In this document: one piece after another, positions 1 to 10,701 of the stretch | How the letters are laid out: each line of letters begins with the position of its first letter | Numbering within the stretch: position 1 is the first letter of the stretch | Source of the DNA: Thinopyrum elongatum | Lineage: Eukaryota > Streptophyta > Magnoliopsida > Poales > Poaceae | Assembly (NCBI GenBank): GCA_011799875.1 | Contig: CM022297.1 | Span: 70,258,663 to 70,322,662 of the forward strand | Direction of reading: 5' to 3' | Length of the DNA: 64,000 nt | Notes under the pieces: generated by a model | The model's input: the letters and a program-made list of their open reading frames with translations, nothing else | The model's database searches: none | Told to the model about the DNA's origin: nothing | Translations under genes and position numbers: made by a program

Positions 1-2198
1 TCACATTTGCTGAATTTGGCGTACAATTGATGTTTCCTTAATTCTCCCAGTACAATTCTGAGATGTTCAGCATGTTCTTCTGGTGTCTTGGAATATACTA
101 AAATATCATCAATGAACACCACAACAAATTTGTCCATAAATTTCATAAACACTTTGTTCATGAGGTGGACAAAGTATGCGGGTGCGTTTGTCAGTCCGAA
201 TGGCATTACTGTAAATTCATATAACCCATATCTGGAGGTGAATGCTGTCTTTGGGATATCTTCTGTCCGTACTTTTAATTGATGATATCCCCACCTTAAA
301 TCATTTTTTGAGAAAACCTTGGCTTGTGCGAGCTGGTCAAATAAATCATTTATCCGTGGCATCGGAAATTTGTTTTTTATGGCGACCATGTTGAGTGCTC
401 GATAGTCTATACATAATCTCAGTGTCCCATCTCTTTTCTTGGCAAATAATACTGGTGAACCCCAAGGTGAGGAGCTGGCCCTGATATAACCTTTGTCCAG
501 TAATTCCTTTATTTGCTTCTTCAATTCTACCAGCTCGGAGGGTGCCATTCTGTATGGTTTCTTGTAAATGGGAGTGGTTCCAGGTGCTAGTTCAATAATG
601 AACTCTATTTCCCGGTCTGGTGGCATGCCTGGTAGCTCTTCGGGAAATACATCAGGAAACTCACACACCACTGGAACTTTACTTAACTCTGAAATATCCA
701 CCTTGTTCAATCTTGGTCGCAGTGATATTGGTCTTTCTTGAGCTGTAATTTTTATCGTCTTCCCGTGATGATGAGTGAGAATCACAGTCCGATTGAAATA
801 GTCGATAAATCCCTTGTTGGTGGTTAACCAGTCCATTCCTAGGATAACATCCAGTCCCTTATTTTCCAATACAATGAGGTTTGCCCGAAACTTTAATCCC
901 TCAATCTCAATAACCACACCTTGGTAGTAACTCTGAGTGATTTGCTTAATCTCGGGGGACTTGATGGTCATGGAATTTTCCAAGGGGAGAATCGGAAAAT
1001 CATGTTGCAAAGCAAATTTCTTAGAAATGAACGAGTGAGAAGCTCCAGAATCGAACAAAACCGTGGCAGGTATTGTGTTGACAGGGAACGTACCGAGTAC
1101 GATGTCCGGAGCATTCTGTGCTTCCTCCTTGGTCACATGGTTCACGTGACCCTTCCTGTGATTGTTATTGGGGTTGAAGTTGTTGCGCTTAGGGGCTGAA
1201 TTATTTCCATTGTTGTTCGGCTTGAGGGCCGAATTTCTTGGCTTTGGGCACTGCTTGGCATAGTGTCCTTCCTCTCCACAGGCGAAGCAAGTAACGCCTG
1301 GGCGATACGTAAAATCCTTGTTCCTTGCGTGAAATTTTTTGTTTGGGCGTGGAACATTGGTTGCGGATTTGTTCACCCCATTTCTCTGGAAATCATTCTT
1401 GTTCTGGTTGTTGCGAGAATGAGTAGTCTTGTCCCCTTTGCGCTTGCGAAAATCCTCCAAGCTGCAGCGCTCATTTTCCAATGTAATAGCCTTGTCCAGA
1501 AGCGTTTTGAAATCTGGAAAGGTGTGTACGACCAGCTGGCATTTAAGTGTTGGTGCCAGACCGTCCAGAAATTTTTCCATCTTTTTATTTTCAGTCATAT
1601 GTTCTTCGTTGGCATAACGAGATAATTGAGTAAACTGACTATTGTACTCAGTCACTGTCATGTTTCTCTGCTTGAGGTCATCAAACTCCCTTTTTTTGAT
1701 CTTCATAACACTTCTGGGAATGTGTGCCCCATGAAAATTTTCCTTAAATTCCTCCCAGGTGATGTTGTTTTCATTGGGGTGCATGTGTAGGAAATTTTCC
1801 CACCATGATGCAGCTGCTCCAGTGAGGTAGTGAGGTGCATAAAGTACCTTCTCACAGTCCGAACATTGTGCAATAATTAATTTCCTCTCAATGTCTCGAA
1901 GCCAATCATCGGCCTCAAGAGGTTTATCAGTGTGAGAGAAAGTTGGGGGACGTGTCTTTTGTAGTTCAGACAATTTGGAATCCTGCTGGTATGGTTCGCG
2001 GTGATTTCCCATATTGATAATATGGTTCATCATTTCTTGATGCTGCTGCTGGCTTTGCTCATAAAGGCGGCATACTTGAGAAAACGCCGCTTCACTGCCT
2101 TGCTGACTTGACTGCCCCTGGGTGAAATTGTTACTTGTCTGGGTACCATAATTTTCTTCTGGCAGACTTGGCATGGAACGAGTCCAGGGACGAGGCAT
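1..2198 (-). CDS. gag-protease-reverse transcriptase polyprotein, 3' end outside window
   Basis: I read every codon from the ATG at 2198 to position 1 in one frame and found no stop (about 732 codons). In order: a gag core (retrotransposon gag family); a CCHC zinc knuckle [14 protein letters not shown] near 1290-1250; an aspartic protease with [12 protein letters not shown] near 1060-1025; and reverse transcriptase with [13 protein letters not shown] near 470-430, MPFGLTNAP near 210-180 and the catalytic [10 protein letters not shown] near 116-85. RNase H and integrase would follow to the left. The RT reads [12 protein letters not shown] where FSKIDLRSGYHQ is usual, two changes outside the catalytic aspartates. 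The start is the first in-frame ATG; an upstream ATG at 2230 is in another frame. Confidence 0.93.
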   Translation of the reverse strand, partial: MPRPWTRSMPSLPEENYGTQTSNNFTQGQSSQQGSEAAFSQVCRLYEQSQQQHQEMMNHIINMGNHREPYQQDSKLSELQKTRPPTFSHTDKPLEADDWLRDIERKLIIAQCSDCEKVLYAPHYLTGAAASWWENFLHMHPNENNITWEEFKENFHGAHIPRSVMKIKKREFDDLKQRNMTVTEYNSQFTQLSRYANEEHMTENKKMEKFLDGLAPTLKCQLVVHTFPDFKTLLDKAITLENERCSLEDFRKRKGDKTTHSRNNQNKNDFQRNGVNKSATNVPRPNKKFHARNKDFTYRPGVTCFACGEEGHYAKQCPKPRNSALKPNNNGNNSAPKRNNFNPNNNHRKGHVNHVTKEEAQNAPDIVLGTFPVNTIPATVLFDSGASHSFISKKFALQHDFPILPLENSMTIKSPEIKQITQSYYQGVVIEIEGLKFRANLIVLENKGLDVILGMDWLTTNKGFIDYFNRTVILTHHHGKTIKITAQERPISLRPRLNKVDISELSKVPVVCEFPDVFPEELPGMPPDREIEFIIELAPGTTPIYKKPYRMAPSELVELKKQIKELLDKGYIRASSSPWGSPVLFAKKRDGTLRLCIDYRALNMVAIKNKFPMPRINDLFDQLAQAKVFSKNDLRWGYHQLKVRTEDIPKTAFTSRYGLYEFTVMPFGLTNAPAYFVHLMNKVFMKFMDKFVVVFIDDILVYSKTPEEHAEHLRIVLGELRKHQLYAKFSKC

Positions 2199-2743
2199 TT
2201 TCCATTCTGGGGTATTTTTGCAGAACTCATGAGAAAAATCTGAGTAGCAAAAATAAATAATTTTGCAAAGGCAGAAATTTAAAAACTCCAAGATTTTTTT
2301 TCAAGAAAATACTTGATTTCGCATGGAGAAGGACCGCTCAGTACATATCTTACAAGAAAGTCGTAATTATACAGTACATCACTCAGGATGTGCATACACA
2401 TTCCTGACATGTTATTTAGGCTAGTGCACTTCTCCGAGTTCCTACATGATGCGCATACAAACTACTTCTCACCAAGCCTATATACATATAAACATATCAT
2501 ACAAGCTGGTACATCACACGGCTGCTCGGCGCACTCAATCGGAGATGGTAAAAACTTCCCTCGGCCTGCCGAGGGTAAGTCCCAGTGATGCTGGAGACTC
2601 AACCTCCTCCTCACTAATAGGCTCTAGGCGCGGAGCACTGGGTTGTGAAGCTGGTGCGGGTGCGGCAGGTGGTGCAGCACTGACTGGGGTAGGAGCAATG
2701 ACTTGGTCAAACTCCTCAGTGGTAGGCAGGCGGCGAGCGGTGG
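2199..2743 (-). other. Leader between accessory ORF and gag of element A
   Basis: About 545 bases separate the accessory ORF stop from the gag ATG. Short open frames occur on both strands but none has coding features. It is probably untranslated leader or spacer RNA of the element. Confidence 0.5.
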
Positions 2744-3316
2744 CTAAGATGGCAGGTGCATAGGATGCTGAGGACGAGATGTATGACAGTGGTGGTGCTG
2801 TATGGAGGAGCTCCCTCCTGTTGGCGCACAGTCCTGAACTGAGTCCATACGAGCAGCCACAAAGTCGTCCACGAGGTTATCAAAAGCTGCCTCGAGAGCT
2901 TTGAGATACTCAACAAGCATCTCAATGGCCTCATCTCTCTCTCCCCTAGAGCAAGCAAATGCATAATGACAAGTGTATGGCACGTCGCATGGGAGGTAGC
3001 GGTAGCGACGAGCCTTCATCGAAGGAAGAGCATCCCAGAGACGAGCTATTGCCTCACGGGCAGCCATCTGCATGGCATGCCTCTCCGTAGGCATGGCCCT
3101 CCCAACAAATCGGAAGTGGCGTGATACAGAACGCCCTCCCTTGAATTGCACCGTGGCCTGGTGCATAGACACGCTGTCGCTGAGCTTGTGCTGGTAGAGT
3201 GTGAACTCCAGACGAGTCGATGGCCCGATCGCGACCTTGGCGATGGAGGCGAGGAGCTTGATAAACCCCTCGGGTACATTGGCGAACACCTGTGACTCAC
3301 AATCGCGGCCAGCCAT
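2744..3316 (-). CDS. Accessory ORF (aORF) of element A, 190 aa
   Basis: This is an intact 190-residue frame in sense orientation between the primer-binding site and gag. It is clearly related to the ORF at 15210-15842 in element C. Both share a block of the type F-(V/I)-G-(R/K)-x-MPT followed by A-x-EAI-x-RLW-x-A-(V/L)-P, then a Y-rich strand and an acidic helix ending in a leucine-rich stretch. I recognise no catalytic motif, signal peptide or membrane segment. Additional ORFs of unknown role are known in plant LTR retrotransposons. The position ahead of gag and its retention in two divergent families suggest a protein used by the element. The last 20 residues are rich in His, Ser and Pro. 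Confidence 0.75.
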   Translation of the reverse strand: MAGRDCESQVFANVPEGFIKLLASIAKVAIGPSTRLEFTLYQHKLSDSVSMHQATVQFKGGRSVSRHFRFVGRAMPTERHAMQMAAREAIARLWDALPSMKARRYRYLPCDVPYTCHYAFACSRGERDEAIEMLVEYLKALEAAFDNLVDDFVAARMDSVQDCAPTGGSSSIQHHHCHTSRPQHPMHLPS

Positions 3317-3463
3317 CTACAAAAGTAGACAAAAATTCCAGATAGTCAAATCATAAATTTATGATGACTAACGGAAAATTGCTACAATTTGCAAAGTGCT
3401 AAAATAGCACCTATTACGCTAATAACCGATTAGCGATCGCACCTAGTGGCTTCCTACAGTTAG

Positions 3464-3479
3464 CCTGGCTCTGGTACCA
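3464..3479 (-). other. Primer-binding site of element A (tRNA-iMet type)
   Basis: On the minus strand it reads TGGTACCAGAGCCAGG, four bases inside the LTR end. It differs by one base (C for T) from TGGTATCAGAGCCAGG, the complement of the 3' end of plant initiator tRNA-Met. Confidence 0.88.
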
Positions 3480-3483
3480 AGGT

Positions 3484-6400
3484 TGTCAGGACCGGTTTTT
3501 CAACAATCATTTATTGAAAAATCGCCCCTTTCGTCAGACCAGTACAGAAAAATCCTTCTTACTGGTAGACAATTCCTTGATACAGAAATCCAGTAGTACT
3601 AAAATATTATATAGGGTTGAGCTGAGGCTGCTCAACAATTTGTTACAAGCACGCCAATATTACACATAAAGGCGGATATGACACAAAGGGTGTGGTGGCA
3701 TAACTACTAACTCGTAAAAAAAGAGTGGTGGTGGATATGTCACAGTGAAGTGGGTGACATGACTCCAAAATCTTACAACTCATCAAGCGCCGGAGTGAGG
3801 CTCGATGATTTTATTAGGGTAGCGGAAGCGTATATAATACAAGTGACCAACTCCAGGATCGCAAGGGACTGACTGGGACTCCTCTAGGCGTCGGACTCGC
3901 TATCGTACTCTTCATCCTTAAGATCGCCTTCGTCAACATCTGGCCAAATCAACAAGCCAGGTGAGTACTTTGAATGTACTCGCAAGACAGTTTGGACATA
4001 AGATATAACAAATGCAAACATGATGCACATGAGCAGACTAGTAATACACACTCAGGTAGTAAATTTGCACTGCAAGATAAATAAAAAGGAAGTCAGGCGG
4101 TAGTCCTCCCGAAATCCCAATAAAATAGTAGAAGACCAATCGGGTGTCTGAAGCGACGCCTCGAATGGTAGAAAGAAATTAACATGCCGCAGTCGGGCGT
4201 CAGAGTGACACCACATAAAGGGCTTATACTGAAAAGTAAATGATGGTACGTGCCACAGTCGGATGTCTGAGTGCGACATCTCGAAAAGGGCTTATAATGA
4301 AAGTAAATAACCAGAATGCCACAGTCGGACGTCCGAGCGACATCACATAAAGGGCTTATATTTCATCATTCGAATTCGAGTAGTCCATGGGGGTAGCACC
4401 ATCCCAAGGAATACTCGGTACATAATAATAAACAGGTTAGTCCATCCGCAGGAATAACATTCGAGTAGTCCATGGGGGTAGCACCATCCCGCGGGTTTAC
4501 CACTGTCAGTTAACATGTTTGTTCTCCAGAGACTGACACTGAGATTGACACTGAGACTGACACTAGATCTCTCAACCAACGTCCTTGACCGAGGACATGG
4601 ATACTCGAATGGTTTTGACTCTGCAGAGTTTGTACTTTTTACCCACAGCCAACGGATTTTAGTAGTCACAAAGGACTAGTTCCGTCTACGGTATTTTAGA
4701 AGAAAACACATCTAACCAGTACACACCCATTCCACATCCCGCTGCCAGGAATCACCCTCGGCAACGTTCAAGAAAAACTCTAAGACGGGGAGGCCAACAC
4801 CTCGAATAGCATGGGATCAAATTTATATCGCGCGCTCTAAGGGGTGCCCCCCTCTCGGTCCCAACCGGAAACACCCATGCCCCCTGACCGGATGACGGGC
4901 TTTAATCCAGGGCCATGGAACCCTCATCACGGCCCCTCTATTTGGTGTGTACATGGAAAGAGGTTTGCAACTTACTAAACCGTATTCTTTGCAGAAAACA
5001 CGTGGCAGCACGAAAAGAAGGCGAACGGGAACAAGACTCGATCTATGTCAACACTGGAGTTAAACAGTTTGTTTTAGAACTGGCATGCTCCAACAATACC
5101 AGCTTGTAACCTATCATGCCACCACATGATTAGGTTGTTTCACCATCTTATGATCACATCAAGTTTTGTAGCTCACTTGCAACTTACCTTGCATGAAATA
5201 TAACATTCAACAAATGCTTATATAAACATGCCATGAGAAAACCACTCAAGCAAACATGAAAAACACTCATCATATCAAAGGTTCAAACATGCTTGCCTGG
5301 TTCGGAGTAGTCGGAGTCTAGCTCGGCGAAGTTGACGGCACCGTCACCTCCTTCGGTATCTACGTTACATAAAAATATCGGATTCTAACGTAAATACCGT
5401 GCGTGCATAAAAATAGTTCCAAATATTTTTCAAATAAATATGGTAAAAAAACTAGACAGAAAAATAGAGATGACAGAAAAAGAATCAACTCAAAATCATC
5501 TTTTGTTTAAAAGTTATTAAGGTTTTAGTCCAGGGACTATTCTATAATAAATAGAAAACTTTCCAGGGGCTAGTTTGAATAAACAAAAAACGCTTCGGAT
5601 GAAAATACGTCAACTTAAAGAGAAAACGGATTTTGCCCGAAGGCGTTTTCAGAAAACGGTTGGAGAAGAAGAGTAGAGGCTGACGAGGGGGTCCCGCATG
5701 TCAGGTTTAAAAATCCCACCGGCGACAGAAGCAGACGATGAACGCCGGCGACGATCGATGGCGATCTAGAGGAGGGCGAGGGGATGGTTGCACTCACAGG
5801 ACTATTCTGCGTCGGTGGGTGGTGGAAGGAGGCGTCGGGGAGCACCATGTCGACGGCCACTTCCTCTCCGGCGGACGACGGCGTCGGGCGATGAGGGATC
5901 TCGCCGAGGAGAGCTGCAGACGCCAAATTGAGGTCGGGTTAGAAGAGGTGGTGGACTAGGAGGTTGCTGACCAAATTTGAGCTGAGGAGATAGAGTAACC
6001 AAAGTGAATCGTGCTGGCGCCCAAAGCGGATCGAGGCGGCCGGAGCTGAGGAAGAAGACCCTCCCGAGGCCCTCTGATGAGTGGAGCGTGGTTCTGAGGA
6101 GAGGTGGAGTGGTGTTGAGCTGCTAAGTGGCTCGGGAGCCTCTATTTATAGGCAGGCGAGGAAGGTGCCATGACCAAAATATCTCCGGCGAGAAATTACG
6201 GTGAGGTGGTGGTCGAGCTGGAGGTTTAGGCGACTGGGCAGCTGCGGATTGGTTCACCGGTTCCATCCCTGGCTTAAGCTTGGTCCAACTTGGGCGATAC
6301 TCCAAGTTTTCGACGGAACGGCCTCACGGGCACGTCGGCGGCAGAGAGCGCGCTCTGCGCTTGTCAGGCCACGGCAATGGTTCTGCAGCGCTCCCAGCGA

Positions 6401-7435
6401 AGAGGACTGCCACGTGGAGGCTCAGGGTGGTGTGGGCGGTGTTGGACGGCGCCGCCCCCTGCTGAGCTTTCTGGCGACCGCAGCGGGCGTCGCTGCCGTC
6501 GCTCACGGGGACGATGCACCCCTGCCAGCTCACCACCGACGCTCGCAACCGTCCAGACGACCATGCGGTGTGATGGATAAGAAGGAGGAACAGGGAGCAT
6601 GGCGCCACTGCAGTTACTGGCGAGATCAACGCTGAAGCTCTGAAGAAAACGACACTGACTCTGAACTAAATACTGAATTTCTGAATTTTGACTGAAACAG
6701 TGCACGCCAGCTGCTCGACGAAATGTTTGACGCACGTGGAAAATTTTTCTGGAGCTGAAACTTGGAGGGGTGGTCTCTTGATGCATCCAGAGGCTACCTG
6801 AATTTTCTCAGAATTTTTAGAAAGGGAAAAGAATGAATTTCACCAAAAATAGCAAATCTGGTCCAAACTTGCAGTAAGCAAATTTTGAAAAATTTGAACT
6901 ATGGACCAGCAGCTCTTGATGGATCTAGGTTGAGGGTACCAAGGACTAGCTAGGGTAATTTACTTGGGATTAATAGCTCAAGGAATCTGGTACTTCCTTT
7001 GTAAATCCCAAGGGTCCAAATAAATTACAGAAAAAAGTTTGAGGTTAAAATAAATAGAAATAAAATCTAAAAGAGGTTGAAACTTGCTGGAATTGGATGC
7101 TTGGCTTGACCCAAAGTAGGGAGGAGGGTTTAGGAAGAAAATTTACAACATAGGTCATGGCAAGAGAGTATTTTTGAATAGGGAAAGATAAATCCAAAAA
7201 TTATAGGAATTCTTTTTAATAAAAGAATTAGTAAAACAACCCAAGAGTATTTGTGTTGAACCAACACATGTTGAAAAACCCTCAAGACTAGAATCAAGAT
7301 TGAGAAGGACTCATAAAAGGTTTGTCATAAAAACGATTAGAGAAGGAGAGTCCCTCTTTAGAAAAATTCAAATAACCTCCTTTAAATCAAATAAAGAATT
7401 TGGTAAAAATCAAACCAAAATTTTGGGGTGTTACA
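3484..7435 (-). repeat. 5' LTR of element A, about 3.95 kb
   Basis: On the minus strand it starts TGTAACACCCC at 7435 and ends CCTGACA at 3484, directly next to the primer site. It carries a TATA box (6143-6150), the CTCTGCAGAG palindrome (4619-4628) and an inverted repeat GAGTAC-N7-GTACTC (3963-3981). A block at about 4675-4960 is strongly similar, in reverse complement, to 9290-9550 of element C's LTR. The remaining sequence differs from the other LTRs. Short open frames inside it, including those around 5615-6786, look like chance. Confidence 0.85.
6143..6150 (-). promoter_or_regulatory. Putative TATA box of LTR A
   Basis: The minus strand reads TATAAATA followed by GAGGCTCCCGAGCC. The LTRs of element C and the solo LTR also have a TATA box followed within about 25 bases by CCCGAGC, which supports a shared LTR core promoter. 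Confidence 0.55.
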
Positions 7436-10400
7436 CCGGGCGTAACTGCAACCGCCACCGCCCTTTCCTACCTCCACCGGCCACGCGCAGACCCTGCTGA
7501 CCTCGCCACCACCTCATCTATTATCAATGGCCGCCGCCGCAGTCAGCTCGGGCATGGCACCGCCCGAGCCACTCGACCTCGCCAGCACACTCTCCCCTCC
7601 TTAATGGCTAACCACCACCCTCACCTAACTCCGCCGACCACCTCACCGACCCAACGGCCTCGCCACCATCCGCGTTGCGCCATTAACGGCCTCCGCCACC
7701 GTAGCCGTTCTCTGGAAGCTACGGGCCGGCGTCCCTCCCCTATATAAAGGCCACCCCCGAGCTCCTTCCCCACACAGCACCATACCCCTTTCTCCAGTAG
7801 CACCCCGAGCCAACCGCTGAGCTCGGAGACGACCTCTTCCCCGTCTCCGGCCGAAACCACCGCCGCCACCACTCGGTTGATTCCGACGCGAACGACGCCT
7901 CCCCCTTGCATTTTTTTCCACCATACACCTCCTGGAACACCCGCAAGACCATCCCATCCTTCAATTTCAAGAAACGGAGCTCGTGGATGGAATTCCTCTT
8001 CCGTCCGACGCCGTCGTTCGCCAGGAAGCTCGCCGATGACGACCCCGTGCTCCCCGGCAACCACAACGGGAACCCAGAGGACGGCCTCGGTCTCCTGGAC
8101 ACAACGATGGCCTCAGCTCACCGAGGGACCTCACCGTTCGCCGGCGCCGATCGCCGGAGCGCCGCCTTCGCTCAGCCAGGGGAGAAGGTGCGATGCTGAC
8201 TGGTCAAAGCTAACCGGTGGGGTCAAGGAACCCACTGTCAGTGACTCACTGCTCGCTGTGTAAGTGGACGCGGGTTCTGCAGAGGCCGCCTTCGCACGAA
8301 GGAAACGTACTTCCCATGTACGTCTTCGACGTCGGTGTCCTCCTGCGTAGCCCAATGGATGGGCCAGGCCCAGTGGCGCCTCGCGGCTATACAGCGCGCA
8401 GGGCGCACTTCTGCTCCTTTTTGTTTTTCTTTTCAGTAAACTTCCAATAATTCCACAGCCTCCATTTCAAATCCCAATCCAGTGATTCAAATTTCTAAAT
8501 GCTGCTAAAATCATGGTCTATTATTTAAGCCTAGGTGAACATTTTTCCTAGGCTTTGTACCTGCTGAGCACTATTAAATAGTCCATTTCTTTATTCTTTC
8601 CAACTTAGAAATTCTCTAAGTAAATCATCTGGACTCCAAATGAATTGATTCTTTTTCTGTTATTTTTTATTTTTCATCTAGTTTATTTTAGTATTTATTT
8701 GAAAAATATTTGAAACAACTTTTAGTACTGTTTTTGAATTATGTGGTAATTGCTATAATCTTTAAAATAGGAAAAATGGAGGGAAAAACTTTTCAAACTT
8801 TTGGAGTGCACCCAATATTTCTGCATGCTCAAGGCAAGCATCTTGAACACTTGATATGGTGAATTGCATAGTTGTTTGTTTGCAAGAATAATTGCATCAT
8901 GAATATGTTGAATTCAAATAAAACTGGCATATGGCTATATATGCATGCATGTAGTGTTGGCATGTTTCATCGTACCGTGCATCGTGTACTCGTCATGACT
9001 AACCTGCAGGAGCAGGCATAAAAGAAATACCTTTACCGGCAGAAGGGTGATCACGTTGGAGCGTGGTTAGGCCTTGTTTGGTTATGCATGTGGAGCATGC
9101 AAGGGTTGTGGCCCTGTCTTGGTGTTGCTACTGAAGGAATACTTTGTTGTGCTAACCACTGCAGGAAATAATTGAGCCTCCTGAGTCGGCCGTAGGTCGA
9201 GTCTTGTTCTGGTAACCCCCATACTTGATTCATGCTGCCACTTGTCCCTGCCACAGGTGGGGTATGGTTTAGTAAGTTGTTAACCCCTTTCAATGCACAC
9301 ACCGTACAGAGGGCCACGATGAGGGTTTCCAGGGCCATGGACTAAATCCTTTCATCGGGTCAGGGGGCATGGGTGTTTCCGGTTGTGACCGAGAGGGGGT
9401 GCCCCCTTGGAATCCGCGCGTGTTAATAGTGATCCCATGCAGGACGTTGGTCTCCTCGTCTTAGAGTTTTTCTTGAACGATGCTTGGGGTGATTCCTGGC
9501 ATCCAAAAAGTTAATCTGGTGTGTGCTGGTCAGGTGTGTTTTCAACCCAAAGACCGTAAAGGGAATTAGTCAGTGTCATGGTGCTGACAAAAGAAATCCC
9601 TTACTTGTGGGTAAAGAGTACACCCTCTGCAGAGTTTAAACCTATTCAAATAGCCGTGTCTGCAGTTAAGGGCTACAGTCTGGGTTGGTCAAGTGTCGGT
9701 CTTAGTGTCGGTCTCTAGAGGAAAATAATTATGACATGCCTGAAATATTTTGCGGGATAATTATTGACACCCTGAGGCTACCACGAATATTATGCTATGC
9801 ACGTTAATATTATTATGGTTATGCATATTATTGAGGACTAACCCATTTCTCTTATTTTGTATTACCTGAGTGTCTCAGGGGCTGGCTAGACTACCCCGGG
9901 CACTCAATTTTATTTTCAAGACCTCTCGTGGCGTCTCTCGAGTTAACAGGCGGTTTATCCCGCCACTACTCTTGTGGACACCCGATTGGCATTTCTCTTC
10001 AAGTCCGACCGTGGCGTCACTTGACACCAGACTGGCATTTCTTTTCAAGACCTCTCGTGGCGTCGCTTGAGTTCTTGGATGGTCCTGTCTCGTCCGATTT
10101 CTCTTTTAGACACCCGTTTGGCATTTCTCTTCAAGACCTACCGTGGTGTCATTTTAGACATCCGATCGGCATTTCCTTTATTTTATTTTCCTTTAACTTT
10201 CCTTGTTTATCAATAATATTTTTATATATCCAGTTATTTGCACATGCTAATATGTTATCATGCCATGATTTAATTCCTGACAGCATGCCTTTAAGTCCAT
10301 TATGAGCATGCGCATATAATTTTTAATTCAACTTGATCACATAATATATGCTGCATTCGGTATATCATCTGTTCATGACGTTTGCGAGTACATTCAAACG

Positions 10401-10701
10401 TACTCATAGGCTTGTCCCTGGCTATTTACTTGGCCAGGTCAGGATTTCTTCGAGGAGTACCACCGTGACGTTCGTGCGGAGCCTAGGATTAGCGGCCACG
10501 CGGATAGGAGTTATCCGAGTCAGCTGTTCTTGTGGGAATGGAGCCGCATCGACGTTGGAGAACCACGAGTCATTTCCGTCATCCACCACCAGAATCACTA
10601 TTGTATCATTAGACCTTTATGGTCTTGTATCCAATTCTTGTAATAGTTTGGTAATCTGTAACAAGGACGTGTCCACCAGTAACAGTAATCCTGGGCTGGT
10701 G
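7436..10701 (+). repeat. 5' LTR of element C, main visible part
   Basis: This stretch aligns base by base with 18235-21489 of the 3' LTR, with only a few differences per hundred bases by eye and small indels such as that near 9703-9720. It begins where element A interrupts it and ends in TGGTG at 10697-10701, where the solo LTR is inserted. It contains a TATA box at 7741-7748, CTCTGCAGAG at 9625-9634 and GAGTAC-N8-GTACTC at 10386-10405. Open frames at 7877-8450 recur in the other copy only because the LTRs are duplicates. Confidence 0.9.
7741..7748 (+). promoter_or_regulatory. Putative TATA box in 5' LTR of element C
   Basis: TATATAAA lies ahead of GGCCACCCCCGAGCTCC. The same box is at 18540-18547 in the 3' LTR. 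Confidence 0.55.

Larger units (their letters stand above)
1..7435 (-). mobile_element. Ty3/gypsy element A, partial, runs off left edge
   Basis: Read on the minus strand the order is LTR (7435 to 3484), primer-binding site (3479-3464), accessory ORF (3316-2744), then gag-protease-RT (from 2198 to the window edge). The rest of pol and the second LTR lie outside. The element sits inside the 5' LTR of element C: the sequence right of 7435 resumes at the point matching 18235 in the complete LTR copy. The five bases CCGGG at 7436-7440 are the probable target-site duplication, its partner being off-window. The open reading frame is unbroken, so this looks like one of the youngest insertions of the nest. 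Confidence 0.85.

Noticed and set aside
7877..8450. Conserved ORFs in the LTR of element C (also at 18676-19250)
   Set aside because: The two copies are LTR duplicates, so conservation is expected. Frames differ in length between copies and show no protein signature.
9870..10305. Overlapping ORFs with repeated HFSSSP/ISLQ phrases
   Set aside because: An LTR-internal minisatellite (TTCAAGACCTCTCGTGGCGT type) repeated in the second LTR copy; no sign of selection for protein.
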